Shown here one piece after another: positions 34,921 through 46,714 of a stretch of 64,000 nt of DNA (position 1 is its first letter; each line of letters begins with the position of its first letter). The notes under the pieces were generated by a model. It saw only the letters and a program-made list of their open reading frames with translations. It was not told the DNA's origin and did not search any database. A program made the position numbers and the translations under genes. Location: contig CM043944.1 in the NCBI GenBank assembly GCA_014529385.2, positions 176,879,740 through 176,943,739 of the forward strand, in the 5' to 3' direction. Source of the DNA: Adiantum capillus-veneris (lineage: Eukaryota > Streptophyta > Polypodiopsida > Polypodiales > Pteridaceae).

Positions 34921-35464
34921 ACGTCTTCTTCCTTGGAAGGACCTCAAGCATTCAAGCCATTGATGAGAGGAATTCTTGAGGGAGTGAGTAGTAATGCCTA
35001 ATTGTACTTAGCCATTAACATAAGCCCAAGCCTACACTTTTTCCTAGAGGGAGACTAGCCATTCTTGCAACAAGCTAACCTTGGAAGATCAACTCTAATC
35101 AAAGAAGGTCTTGCACTTGGTGTATCAATCAAAGTGGAATTATCCACTCTTCTTCTCTCTCCCATCAATAATGGTGCCGAAGGGTTTCAAGTAAGATGTG
35201 TTCTACATTGATGTTTTCTTGATTTCTTGTTGTTTTCATTTTCATCTCTAATCCAACATATACATATATATGTATCTAATCTCATCTCCTTAACCAAACC
35301 TATCTCTCTCATTCTTAGTAATTCATCCTCTCTAGGTTCTCTTTGCTACAGGTACATCTCTCCCCGTAGTATCCTTATTGCCTACGGGCAAGAATAGGGC
35401 TTGGGGGGGAAACTTCTTATCTCTTCACTTCTCTCATATCTACATTTCTCACATACTATCCTAG

Positions 35465-35683
35465 ATGAATAACCCACATGATGATCATTTCTATCGCTTT
35501 CACTCTGTACAATCTATTAGAATTAACGTATGGATTAGCCGTAAAATACACTTTCAACAACGTATAGTGTTTCTCTTTGGCCCTGAAAGGCTCAATGAAA
35601 TACTTCTATCACCGGATCCCATCATACTACCTCTCATAGACTATAATTTTTCTTTTGATGTAAGCGTAGTTATCTTGCTATGA
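35465..35683 (+). CDS. Small ORF A, novel ~70-residue family
   Basis: The protein has 72 residues from ATG. The core IRINVWISRKIHFQQRIVF, then LFGPERLNEI and PIILPLIDY, recurs at 61382-61179 on the minus strand with the start Met at the same distance (17 residues) from the core. It also aligns with ORF B without gaps from K-[IL]-x-F-Q onward: LFGxxRLNxI...S..PxILPxIxY..S.DV. Codons differ between loci largely at synonymous positions, which favours a translated protein. Its TGA overlaps the ORF B start (ATGA). No signal peptide is evident; the C-terminus is hydrophobic. I recognise no family. It could be a leader protein of a retroelement. Confidence 0.55.
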   Translation: MNNPHDDHFYRFHSVQSIRINVWISRKIHFQQRIVFLFGPERLNEILLSPDPIILPLIDYNFSFDVSVVILL

Positions 35684-35892
35684 ACCAAGAGGATTTGTAC
35701 ACACAATTAATCCCAATCACTAGACAAAATATATATATTATGGTAAGAACAAAACTACAATTCCAAAGAACAATTCGTAGCCTATTTGGTCAGCCAAGAT
35801 TGAATGCCATTAACTCATCCATTAACCCTTTCATATTACCCATGATACGATATGACCATAGCCTTGATGTTTTCATCTTCGTATTGTTTTGA
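35680..35892 (+). CDS. Small ORF B, paralogue of A
   Basis: The protein has 70 residues, starting within the stop of ORF A (ATGA overlap). It begins MNQEDLYTQLIPITRQN, then KLQFQRTIRSLFGQPRLNAI and PFILPMIRYDHSLDV, ending in a short hydrophobic tail. The copy at 61616-61404 aligns from the first Met to the last residue without gaps, with many third-position changes. The shared core with ORF A implies an old internal duplication. The overlap would need reinitiation or separate transcripts in a plant. Function unknown. Confidence 0.55.
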   Translation: MNQEDLYTQLIPITRQNIYIMVRTKLQFQRTIRSLFGQPRLNAINSSINPFILPMIRYDHSLDVFIFVLF

Positions 35893-36097
35893 CATTCTCT
35901 TTTGCGTTCTTTCTTTGTGTGTGTGAGTGCAAGAGAGAAAGAGTGAGTCTTCTTTGATTGCACTTCTTTCCAAATCCTAGTCTTCATGGCATCTATGGTT
36001 TAACTCCTTCATATAGTTTTTGTTGAGTTCTCTCACAAACTCTCACAGCCATAAGCCCGGTGCTTTCCTGGCAAGACCGCAAATTTCTCGACAACGT

Positions 36098-36840
36098 ATG
36101 ATGTCCAAGTTTATAGAATTTCAAATTTTCATCACAGAACCCTTGCACATGCTCTCTTTTATGCACAACACCAATCAGTCACAAAAAAATGTCATCAAAA
36201 AGCTGTTTATTGCATCTTTACCCTCAAAATTAATCTTTTAGAGATTGTGAACAAATAAATCAATGAGATGAATAGCTCTAGATCAAAATCAGCATGTCCT
36301 ACCTAAAGCTACTCCTACACATCATATGGGGTTTTGCATTTATGAGTAGAAAAACGCCTCAATGCCACACTTGGACTAGCAAACGCTTTTATCACATGTA
36401 TAGCATGGCAAGCCAAGCTTGCATTGCAGCAAGGTCTACAAGGCAAGCAGTGTTTGCTACTAATTAAGCAAGACTTTGCTCCCTCAACCAGTCACAACCA
36501 CACCTCAAAGAGAAGCACAACTTCTTGGCTGACAAAAGCACATCAAATATAGTTAAGCAACACAACTTGTTCATTGCATACCCACAAGTCAAGACAAGCG
36601 AGGCTCTACACCTGAAGCGGAGTTTGCCAGTTAGATGACATTTGATAGCTAAGCTTCAGGAGCTATCTCTTGAAATATTGGACAAATTAATGATTCTCAA
36701 AATAAGCTTCATGATCCAACTTAGGAAATAGGACGTAGCTAAGTAGATAATAGAGTAGCTTACTTAATGGAGAGAGATAATTTTTCACACACGAGAGATG
36801 AGAGAGAGAGAGAGAGAGACTTCAATGTTTCAGAGATAAA
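36098..36840. other. Satellite edge, then unassigned DNA
   Basis: The first ~150 bp look like the continuation of the interrupted satellite unit. The rest holds no recognised gene. A short (AG)n lies at about 36795-36819, just before the copia remnant. Confidence 0.4.
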
Positions 36841-36844
36841 GACC

Positions 36845-39800
36845 ACGAAGGACTTGATGGCCTCTATGAGAAACCATTGGCATCTAATAAGGTATTTGTC
36901 ATGACATGCTTGTTCAATCTAAAGATGGTAGAGAATGGTTCAGTTGTTGCAAAACACCTAAATGACTTTAATACCAACATAAGTCAACTTCGATCAGTGA
37001 AAATCAATTTCAATGACAAAGTGCAATCTCTCCTATACTATTGTCTCTACCGGATAGTTGGGACAGCCTTGTGATGGTTGTAAGTAACTCTATCTCTGGC
37101 ACAAATACTCTTAAGTTTGATGATATTTTGGGTGTTCTCTTAAGCGAGGAAATGCGAAGGAGAAGCACAGGTGAATCATCAAGTGTTGCACTAGTAGTGA
37201 AAACAAGAGGAAGGCCTAAGGAGAGGTTCAAAAACAAAAAGGGTTGTGATCGTTCAAGGTAGAGCAAGTCACATGCACAAAGTCGGTTCTTGACTGTTGG
37301 AAATGCAACAAGAAGAGCCACGTCAAGAAGGATTGTTGGTCCAAGAAGAAGAAGGAGTTGGAGTTTCAAGACAACAAGCCAACATCAGAGGCCAATGTGG
37401 CAGGTAAAGTAGAGAAAGACACTATAATTCTCTCATTAGACAATGTGTCTAATTCTTGGATAGTAGATTCTGGGGCTTCATTCCATGAGACACCACACAA
37501 GCATCATTTCTAAGATTACACCAAAGGTAAGGTATACTTGGGAGACAATGAAGCTTGTGAAATTGTCGGCAAAGATACAATTTGTGTCAAAAGTGCTAAT
37601 GGAAATGAGTGGAAGCTTAAAGAAGTTACGCATGTTCCTTCTCTTCGTAAAAATTTGATCTCTACAGGACAATTGGATGATGAAGCTCACAACATTGCAT
37701 TCAGAAAAAAACGTTGGAAGATCTCAGAGGGAGCTTTGGTGGTTGCCAAAGGAAAAAAGGTTGGTAAACTCTACTTGTGTATTATCAGCACACAATATCC
37801 AACTTGTGCAATAGCTACAAAAGTCGACAGTGCGGTGTGGCACTACCGGCTTGGGCATATGAGTGCCAAAGGAATAAAAATCCTTCAATCAAAGAAGCTT
37901 CTACCACGCTAGAAAGAAGTGGACTTAGAATTCTATGAAGATTGTGTTTATGGTAAACAAAAGAGGGTAAAATTTCTAAAAGCGGGAAATGAAAGGAAAA
38001 AATAAAAAACTTAAATTGGTTCATGCTGATGTTTGGGGTCCTGCAAGTACACCATGACTTGGTGGCTCATTGTACAAATTACATTCATAGACTATGCGAC
38101 TAGGAAAACATGGGTTTATGTAATGAAGAGTAAATCTGAAGTGTTTTCTATATTTCAAAGGTGGAAAGACTTTGTGGAGAACAAAGCACCAAGGTTAAAT
38201 GCCTCAGATCTGACAATGGAGGCAAATATTGCAGCCAATATTTTGAAATCTTTTGTGCTACCAATGGCATTCAGAGGCAAAGAAAAACCCAAAGGACACC
38301 TCAACAAAATGGAATTTCAAAAAGGATGAACATAAAAATCATGGAGCGAGCACGAAGCATGTGGCTACATGCAAGCTTACCACTTGAGCTTTAGGCACAA
38401 GCAGTAAGTACATCGTGTGCTTGATAAACCAACCACCCTCAATGGCATTGGATGGGGCAGTTCCAGAAGAGGCATGGACATATAAACCAATGAATTATGC
38501 ATTCCTCAAAGTGTTTGGATGCGAGGCTTTCATGCACATAGATAGAAGCCTAAGGTCAAAGCTAGATGTAAAGTCCAATAAGTGTTTCTGCATCGGCTAT
38601 GGAGAAGGTGACTTTGGGTATCATCTATGGAATCCTGAAGATGGTAAAATCTGTAGGAGTAGGGATTTGATTTTTAACTTGAAAAATATATACAAATATT
38701 ACTTGGAAAGAAAACAAACAAATGAAACAGCTGATGAGTACATGGAGCTTGAGGACGGTGAAGACTCAAGGAGTGCAAATAGTGACAATGTGCAACAAGA
38801 TCAATCAAATGAGGAGCTAAATCTATTCCCCAAAGATCTACAAAAGCAAGTAGACCTCTAGAAAGGTTTGTTTCTTCCTTCAACCATCTCTTAATCTCAG
38901 ATTCTGGACAGCTGGAATCATACAAAGAAGCTATGCATCACAAATCCAAAGAAGAATGGATAAAGAGCATGCAAGTAGAGATGGACTCATTACATCGCAA
39001 CCAAACATGGGAGTTGGTTGATTTGCCTAAAGGTAAGTGGGCACTGCAGAACAAATGGGTGTATAAGATGAAGGAAGAAGAAGGTGGGAAGAAAAGGTAC
39101 AAGTCCAAGCTTGTGGTAAAAGGGTTTCTTAAAAGAAAGGTATTGACTTCAATGAAATATGTTCTCATATTGTAAAAATGAACTCAATTAGGCTTGTCTT
39201 AAGCCTTGTGGCTACTCATGATTAAAATCTTGAGCAAATGGATGTAAATATGGCATTTCCTCACGGTGACTTAGAGGAGGAAATCTACATGCTTCAACCA
39301 AAGGGGTATGAAGTAAAAGGTAAGGAGAAAATGGTTTATACATTAAAGAAGAGCTTGTATGGTTTAAAGAAAGCATCAAGACAATGGTACTTAAAGTTTG
39401 ATCAATGGATGTTGGATCATAGATTCAAAAGATGCAATTTAGATCACTGCGTCTACACAAAGAATTTGGGAGATGGTAAGTTCATCATCCTAATGTTGTA
39501 TGTTGATGACATGCTGATTGCAAGTGCTAACATGCAGGACATCAAAGACCTAAAATAGGATATGTCTAAATCTTTTTCAATAAAAGATTTAGGTGCTCCA
39601 AAGAGGATACTGGATATGAAGATATCAAGGGACAGGATAAAGAAGACAGTAAAGCTATCTCAAGAGGATTACATCAAGAAGGTGTTGGAAAGGTTTGCAA
39701 TGCAAGATGCAAAATCAATTTCTACACCTTTGGCTAGTCAATTTAAACTAACCAAGGATATGTGTCCAAAGACACAAGAGGAGATAGCATATATCTCTAA

Positions 39801-40445
39801 AGTTCCATATTCTATAGCGGTAGGTTCTCTAATGTATGTTATGGTCTGGACAAGGCCAGATATTGCACATTCAATGGGAGTTGTGAGTAGGTTCATGGAT
39901 AATCCAGGTAAAGAGTATTGGCAAGCTGTGAAGTGGATACTTAGGTATCTAAAGGAGATAACCACGAATGCTTTGTATTTTCAAGGTAGTGACATTTTCT
40001 TGCAAGGGTATGTTGATGCAGATATGGTAGGTGACAAAGAAACTCAAAGGAGCACTACTGGCTATGTCTTCCCAATTGGAGGCACAATAGTAAGCTGGGC
40101 TTTAAAGATGTAGAAAGTGGTCTCACTTTCTACCACGAAAGCAGAATATGTAGCAATGGCTAAGGCAAGCAAAGAGATTCTGTGGATTTAGAGATTCTTG
40201 TAGGATCTTGGATACAAGCAAGACAATAGTGTCTTCTACAGTGACATAATTGCAAAGAATTTAGCCTTTCACTCATGGACAAAGCACATTGAGGTAAGAT
40301 ATCACTTCATACACACTCTTTTTGAAGAGGGACACCTAAATCTAGGAAAGGTGCATACAAGTGAAAATCCTACAGACATGTTTACAAAGGTGTTCAACAA
40401 AGAGAAGTTGAGCTTTTTCTCATCTTCAATTGGCATTCCACGATA
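36845..40445 (+). pseudogene. Ty1/copia gag-pol remnant
   Basis: The order is copia-like: gag (DGLYEKPLASNKVFV near 36858, then NSISGTNTLKFDDILGVLL), a zinc knuckle near 37294 (CWKCNKKSHVKKDC), protease (WIVDSGASFH at 37457), the GAG-pre-integrase region (VWHYRLGHMSAKGI), integrase (CLRSDNGGKY, TPQQNGISKRMN), RT (38933-39560; YGLKKASRQWY, MLYVDDMLIA) and RNase H (YVDADMVGDKETQRSTTGY). Stops and frameshifts break it into at least nine pieces. The integrase Glu of the usual GVAERMN box is Lys here. The RT YVDD box is intact. The 5' LTR is missing, and a 3' LTR start follows at 40507. The plan resembles Tnt1-type copia elements, in which integrase precedes RT. Confidence 0.88.
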
Positions 40446-40506
40446 AGAAGCCAAAATGGAAATCAATCACAGGTTTGTTGTGGAGATTAGTCTGCAAGTG
40501 GGATAT

Positions 40507-40745
40507 TGTTAAGTATGGAGCCTGATTTACCCCTTGTAGTTTTTTGTGTTAAAAATGCACATTTGTAAGGCTCCCATTATGAGCAAAACCCATCGTGCAT
40601 GAAGAAAAATAACTCGCCGAAAACCAAAATTTACTCGAGACTAGGTTCGCCCGAATATTCCTTTTTGTAAAAATATTATGGCCGAATGACGGCGGGTAAG
40701 TGGTCAAAAAATGGCCGGTTGGCTCGTTAACGCCAACTTAGCAGT
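40507..40745 (+). repeat. Partial 3' LTR of the copia element
   Basis: It starts TGTTAAGTATGGAGCC directly after CAAGTGGGATAT, the typical copia polypurine-tract context. It is cut at 40745 by the gypsy LTR. A diverged inverted copy lies at 48307-48512. Confidence 0.6.
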
Positions 40746-41251
40746 TGAGGACTACATTTACATGGAGCCAATCCCCCCTCTAAAAGGCTTTGTATTATAG
40801 GTTTCCCCCATCAAGGGAGACATTTTACAGTACGATACTTTGCGTTCCTTCAATAACTTGCTGGTGCAATGAAGATGGAAGCTTGAATCACCAAGCTTCG
40901 CTTGAAAACACAACATCAATTTCCTCACGGTCTCATACCCAAGACCTCACACACCTTTGAAGATGGTGAAAGCTAGCGGGATATGACAGTAGATCAAGAG
41001 AAAGAAGGAGTATTCTTACGAGAAAGAAGTATGTCTCCTCACATAATCACTCTTAATAGCTTAGCATAGCTTAGTAATTATAATGGTAGAGGAGATGAGC
41101 ATGCATTAGAACTTGTCTCTTGGCTGTATTTTCATCACAAAGAGTTGCTGGCATAGGCCTCCCTTCTCACAAGCTTGGAGTAGATGATGAGCTTTCCATT
41201 AAAGCTTGAGAAGTAGATAGTCTTCTTTACTTCACACATGAGCTTATGTGA

Positions 41252-41291
<40 letters not shown>

Positions 41292-42157
41292 TAACACCTT
41301 GCAAAAATCATCCCCCTCTCTCTCTTGGTCAACCCCTCTTGCTATTTACTCATGCTGGCACTATTGGCCCCTGCAAAGCTTAATCAATGACAATTAAGAA
41401 GCATAGGTGATAGCCTTGTGACATGTGTCCCCCTTTCCCCTTTCGAGAGAGCTTTAGGTATTCAAATAATGCAATTAAACTCTTATTGGACCTCTTAGTC
41501 TTTTGGCCAATAGGAATCAGGCAAGCCATTGGGCTGTTGAATGCTCATTGGACCCCTTGGGAGACTATTTAGTTCTTCTAGAGAGCTAAATTTCTATTGG
41601 TTCTTTTATCAGGTGTTTTTAAATGAATTGAACTAAATTTACTCTAGCCTAATTCTCATTGGTCCACCTCTATGGCCATCCAATAGGATTTGAATTCACC
41701 TTGGGGGCAATTGGGCTAGGAAGCTGACATGTGTCCACTATGTCATTTGTGTAAAGGGAACTTGGAAGAGTGTGTGAGTGTTTCTCTCTCATCCCCTACA
41801 AATATGGCTCTCCCCCTCTTGGATAGGGATGTGGGAAGACTTTTGAGTCTTCCCACAAGCATCCAATTTTCCCTAAGGTTTGACCATTGAAGATTTTATT
41901 TAATTTTGGAACCTTAGCATTTTGGAAGTCTTAATGGGCTGAACCTTAGAGTCTTTGAAGCCCATTGATTCACATTGATCTTTTGCAGATGGCCCCCCCT
42001 TTGGATCCCTATTTTCCCTCCTTTGGATCCCTACTGTGACCGGTCTTCCAGCCTAACCAATATTCTAGCCTTTCCTCCCCTGGTACTTTCCCATATTGAA
42101 TGATCATTTTAACATGAGAAATTCATTTAGGAGAATCAGATATTAGTTATTATGACA
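40746..42157 (-). repeat. Truncated 3' LTR of the chromodomain gypsy element
   Basis: It is colinear with 46910-48306 and includes a long (TG)n at about 41250-41290 that is shorter in the other LTR. It ends TTATTATGACA on the plus strand. The outer ~195 bp present in the partner are missing. Confidence 0.82.
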
Positions 42158-42501
42158 TTAACTCTCTCTTGAAATCATAGTCTTCCTTGACTATGAGTTA
42201 GAGAAGATAAATCCTAGTAATTAGTTCGGGTAGAGGATCCCTATTTTACCCTACGACATCGTTTCAAAATGGATGACTAGTCATTTGCTGCTTGAGAGTG
42301 TTAGCTACCGAAAGCATGTCTACACATTAGTCCGTATCAATCTTTTGTAGTAGAATGACAAGCTCTACTTGGTGTTCAAGAGACGTCGTCTCCACAAACA
42401 TGATCCTAAGCATGCATACTTCTTTAATATTTGTGCACAATAAAGAAAAAGAGATTCTTATAAGACAAAAACTTTGTTCATTTAAACATTTTCACATTTA
42501 C

Positions 42502-43008
42502 TTACTCTAGGGAAGCACTGTAAGCATTGACAAGGTTTAGGTTATCCTTTAATTGTATGCCTTGCATCCATCTAGCATCTTCAAAAGGATAGTTCTTAAA
42601 CTTAATAAGATACCGTGGAATAATCTTATCACCTCTCAATACCTTGTCTTCATGTCGAATAATGGACTCTGACTGCAACACCTCTTCTTGGTCCTCGGTC
42701 TCTGGTGGGTCTTCAATAGTTGGTTCTTGAGGTGGCTCTCCTTTGTAAGTCTTTTGTAGGCTCACATGGAAAGCATTGTGTATGCGCCAATGACTGAGCA
42801 AATTGAGTTGATAGGCCATCTCATTGATTGGTCTAAGAATCTGGAGAAAACCATGAGATTCATACATTACTTTCTCACGTAATGAGTTAGTAACGCATAG
42901 TCTATTGCCATAGAGAAGATAACCATCTTGTAAGGTAAATGGTTCTTGTTTCTTCCCTAGTGCAAGGGTTGAAATCACATCTAAAATCGGGATCAATAGC
43001 GTACTCAT
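42502..43008 (-). pseudogene. Integrase remnant with chromodomain, core deleted
   Basis: The frame begins with the zinc-domain lead-in of a gypsy integrase (LQDGYLLYGNRLCVTNSLRE). After KVMYESHGF it jumps directly to the C-terminal part (RPINEMAYQLNLLSHWRIHN, FHVSLQKTYKGEPP). It ends in a chromodomain (VLRGDKIIPRYLIKFKNYPF, EDARWM). The whole D,D,E core, about 250 residues in relatives, is gone with no frameshift at the junction near 42865. Chromodomains direct integration to marked chromatin. Without the core this protein cannot join DNA ends. Confidence 0.8.
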
Positions 43009-43182
43009 CTATCATAGAAGATAGATTATTGTGAGTTGCTGTGGAAACTGCATTCACTCTCGGTAATCTTGAGAGTGCATCGGCTACTTGATTATGCTTG
43101 CCACAATTTGAGCAATATAAAAATGAAATTGTGAAAGAAAAATTTTCCCACCTCATTTGTTTGTCAGAGAGCTTGGTATGCG

Positions 43183-44928
43183 TCATGAAGTACTTAAGGC
43201 TTGGTGATCCGCCCGCGGAATAAAAGGAGTCCCCAATAAATAGTGCTTCCATGAGTCTAAGGCATGTAGAACTGCGAGGAGTTCCTTTTCATATATGCCT
43301 GGAGATTGCTCAATACGGTTGAGACTTTGAATTTTGTAGGCTATGGCGTGCCCTTCTTGGAGTAAAACAGGTCCAAGGCAATAACCACAAGCATCGCATT
43401 GGACCTCAAATGGTTTTGAGAGATCCGGCAATGTAAGTATAGGTTGAGAGATAAGCTTTTCAAAAGCATTGTTATCCTTGGCAGACCATGTATACCTAAC
43501 ACTTTTATTTGTTAGGTCATGTAATGGTCTTGCAATTTGTGAGAACTTTTCTATGAAGCATCTACAGTATGCACACATACCTATACATCTTCTTAGTTCA
43601 TGTAGACTCCTTGGATTAGGCCATCCTTTTATTACCTCTAGATTTGATGGATCCATTTGGATGCCATCTTGAGAGATAATGTGAGCTAAATATTGAATCT
43701 CTTGTAAGAAAAACTCACTTTTCTTTTGATTAATATAAAGTTTATTCTCTCATAAGACTTGAAATATTACCTAGAGGTGTTGCTTGTGTTCATCTAGTGA
43801 TTTAGAGTAGATGATTGTATTATTAAAGAACATTCCAGGAAAGGTTCGGTGAGGCATGAATAGCTTCTCCATCAAGCGGTTAAATATGGCTAGTGCATTA
43901 GTCAAGCCAAAAGGCATGACAATGTATTCATAAAGACCAAACATAGTGCGAAATGTGGTCTTTACAATGTCTTGACCAAATATCCTGATTTGATGGTAGA
44001 CACTTTTACGATCAATCCTACTAAAGTAGTTCGATCCTTGTAGCTTGTCAAATAGGTCTTCTACCCCTGGAACGGGAAACCTATTTTTGATAGTGATCCT
44101 ATTTAGTGCTCTATAATCGACACACATACGATATGTGTCATCTTTCTTTTGCACTAATAAAACGGGTGAACAAAATGGAGATGAGCTAGGCCTAGCCATG
44201 CCATTTTCAATTAACTCATGCATTTGCCACATAATCTCCCCTTGTTGAGCTTGAGAAACTCTATAAGGAGGTGTATTAGGCGGTGAACTTCTTGGAAGAA
44301 GTTCAATTGTATGGTCATCATTGCCTCATTTAGGAGGTAGTTCATAAGGGATGTCGTCAATAAAAACATCTTGAAATCCCTTGAGAAAATTGGATAACTC
44401 TAATTCCTTGTGATTGTTTATATTTTATTTTGCTAAAGCATTAGGTTCATTTTGAAAATCTTTAACAAAAATCATGTACACGGAAATAGAGCTCTTTATT
44501 GACTTATTGAAAGCTTGCATATGCACAATGGGTATGGTGTTATCCAACTCCTTAGCATCTATATACATATCTTTTTCCCTCAACCTAAAGTAGATTTTCC
44601 TTTTGGGGAATTTAACATTGGCAGCCATGAGATCAAACCATGGTTCCCCTAGGATTGCATCCTCGTGCTTGAGAGGAGAGATAAAGAAGTCCTCCTTGTC
44701 CACATAGCTTTGGATATGGAGCCTCAATTTCCCAATTAATGGAGTGACTGAGGCTTCTTTCTCCTTGAAAGCAACATCGATGGGTAGTACATCTCCCATC
44801 TCATAGGCTTGGATGCCTAGCTTGGTGGCCAGCTCTGTGGATATGAGATTGTGAGTACAACCAAAGTCAAAGAGAATAAAAGCATCATGTTTTGGGCATG
44901 TTGTCTTACCTTTCCCCAAGCATGGCAT
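43183..44928 (-). pseudogene. Gypsy protease, RT and RNase H
   Basis: The protease region has FILFDFGCTHNLIST where D-[ST]-G is expected, so the catalytic triplet is altered. RT retains MCVDYRALNRITIKNRFPVP and MPFGLTNALAIFN. The YxDD box reads MFFNNTIIYSK: both catalytic Asp are Asn. RNase H follows (PFEVQCDACGYCLGPVLL, YEKELLAVLHAL). Several frameshifts separate the parts. The order protease-RT-RNase H before integrase confirms gypsy. This copy cannot reverse transcribe. Confidence 0.85.
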
Positions 44929-46232
44929 AGAGGAGATCCTTTCTGGTGAGCATCCTCTTCTTAGATTTTGACAAAGGTGGCTCTAGGAGTCTCATTTCGT
45001 GTATTCTTATGGGGACAATCACAATAAGCATGCCCTTGCTCCCCGCACTTGAAACAGCGGTTATCTTTACGATAATGCTATAGCTCTTCAAGAGAGGGTT
45101 TATTTTTGCCGTTATAAACTCCCTTCTCCTTAGCTTTGTTGTTTTTGGTGTATCTTTAGTTAAACCCGCACAAAATTGTTGCTTTTTCTCTCCAAAATCC
45201 ATCTTTTTGAAGACAATGGCTTTGAGATGTAAGTCCCAAAACTTGTCTACATATTTGTGAATAGATTCGTAGGGAGAGAGCTTCAAGCTTCGCCATTCAG
45301 TGAGTACTTTTTCTTTGGCATCGGTAGCCAAATATTGCTACATGATGGAAGCTCTTGAAGCTTTCCATGTTCGTGGAGCTTCACCATTTGCCCGTAGGCT
45401 AGACCACCATTGCCTGGCAGACTTTTGAAAATGTAGCGGCTACATGGCATAGCTTAGAGGACTCCATTAATCCCTCATCTCCAAACGCCGCATCGAATTG
45501 TTGGATGAAGGCCAAGACTTTGTCCCTAGCACCAAAGGTGCCATCGTAGGTAAGGAAAGAGATGTTCTTCCCTCCATCTTTGAATATTTTAATCTTGGAT
45601 GACCTCTTCCATGCGGCATAGGATTTCCTATGGCCTCTTGTTTTTGGTGGTTTGAAAGATGCACCATCACTTTCTTCAGAAGAGGAAGAATTCAAGGAGG
45701 ATGGAGAAGAGGGTGACCGCTTTCTCGCCTTTTTCTTCCCTTGTTCTTCCTTTTCTGCACCATCTCTTTCTTCATAAGAGGAAGATGATGAATAAGATGA
45801 AGCCTTTTTCTTCTCTTTTTTCCTCTCGTCCCTCTTTGAATTATGGTGTAGATAAGTGTGTGATGGTCTTCTCCATTTAGGGGGTGTTGGAGAGCATTTT
45901 TCCCGCCGTCTTTGTGGAGCCATCTCCACTGAGGTGGCAGGAGACTCACTTCTTTCTCGTTCTTTTTGTGGGGACTCTACCATTGAAACTTGAGTTCTCC
46001 TTTGTGAAGGAGATTCATCGTCAAGTAGTAGATTTTTGAGCCCTTCATACGGATCCTCTTCTTCTTCCCTTATCAAAGAGAGGCCTCTTGTGGAAGTCTC
46101 ACAAGGATTCTTCCTAGCTACTCTCTCTTCTAGGTGGGGAGTTTGGAGAATCCCATGAGCACGTAGTTTCCATTGCACTTCACTTTGGAGGGATGGATTG
46201 CCCATGGCTTGTTGAAGCCTAGTAACAAGCAT
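44906..46232 (-). pseudogene. Gypsy gag with Ser/Lys-rich insert and zinc knuckle
   Basis: 46232-45399 contains an N-terminal helical part, a very Ser/Lys/Glu-rich stretch (~residues 95-205) and the first half of a gag domain (FLTYDGTFGARDKVLAFIQQ). The domain continues in another frame at 45331-44906 (LTEWRSLKLSPYESIHKYVD) and ends near 45000-45060 in a zinc knuckle, CFKCGEQGHAYCDC (CX2CX4HX4C). At least two shifts or stops break the protein. Gag packages the element RNA. Confidence 0.75.
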
Positions 46233-46695
46233 AGGGGCATCCTTAGTAGCCTGTTCATTAGAAAAATCAAAGCTTCAACATTAGATTCACTCTCTTTACT
46301 ATTGTCATCCATTCTAACAACTTTTAGGTGTAAAATTTTAACGTATACTTTGGCACTCAAGCCTTAGTTGCTACTCCTCTTAACCCTTTAGAAAATCACT
46401 CAAGCTCCTATACTCGTGGCTAGAATATCATTGATTGCAAGGAATCGAAGCGAGGGTCTTTCACCACCAAAACAGTACCGGCTCCTGTCAAGCTTCTAAT
46501 AGCTCAATAGTGGTTAAAGCCCCGTAGGACTCCACTATTAAGACCATAGCTCTCGATGGTGATGCCCTGTTATTTGCACGAAACAGGCGCACTACAAGCC
46601 TGAGAAATTCCTATTCTACTTACTCAATTGCAATTAATAATACAACCATTTATAGTTAGCTTGAGGACCTTTCATCTTGAGCAAGAAAAGAGAAA

Positions 46696-46713
46696 CCTTG
46701 TGCTCTAATACCA
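46696..46713 (-). other. Primer-binding site (initiator Met tRNA type)
   Basis: On the minus strand the sequence TGGTATTAGAGCACAAGG begins one base after the 5' LTR. It differs from the common plant site TGGTATCAGAGC at one position. Confidence 0.7.
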
Positions 46714-46714
46714 A

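Larger units (their letters stand above)
34083..36093 (+). mobile_element. LTR-like insertion (probable solo LTR, 2011 bp)
   Basis: It begins TGTCG and ends CGACA, with ACGT on both sides (34079-34082 and 36094-36097). The left flank ends in the first half of a satellite palindrome (GACATCCTACACGT) and the right flank resumes with its second half (ACGTATGATGTCC), so the insertion site can be rebuilt. Inside are a TATA box (34909), a possible intron (35190-35351) and small ORFs A and B. A TGGTGCC at 35172 looks like a primer-binding site and would instead make 34083-35167 the 5' LTR, but no second LTR copy was found. Confidence 0.6.
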
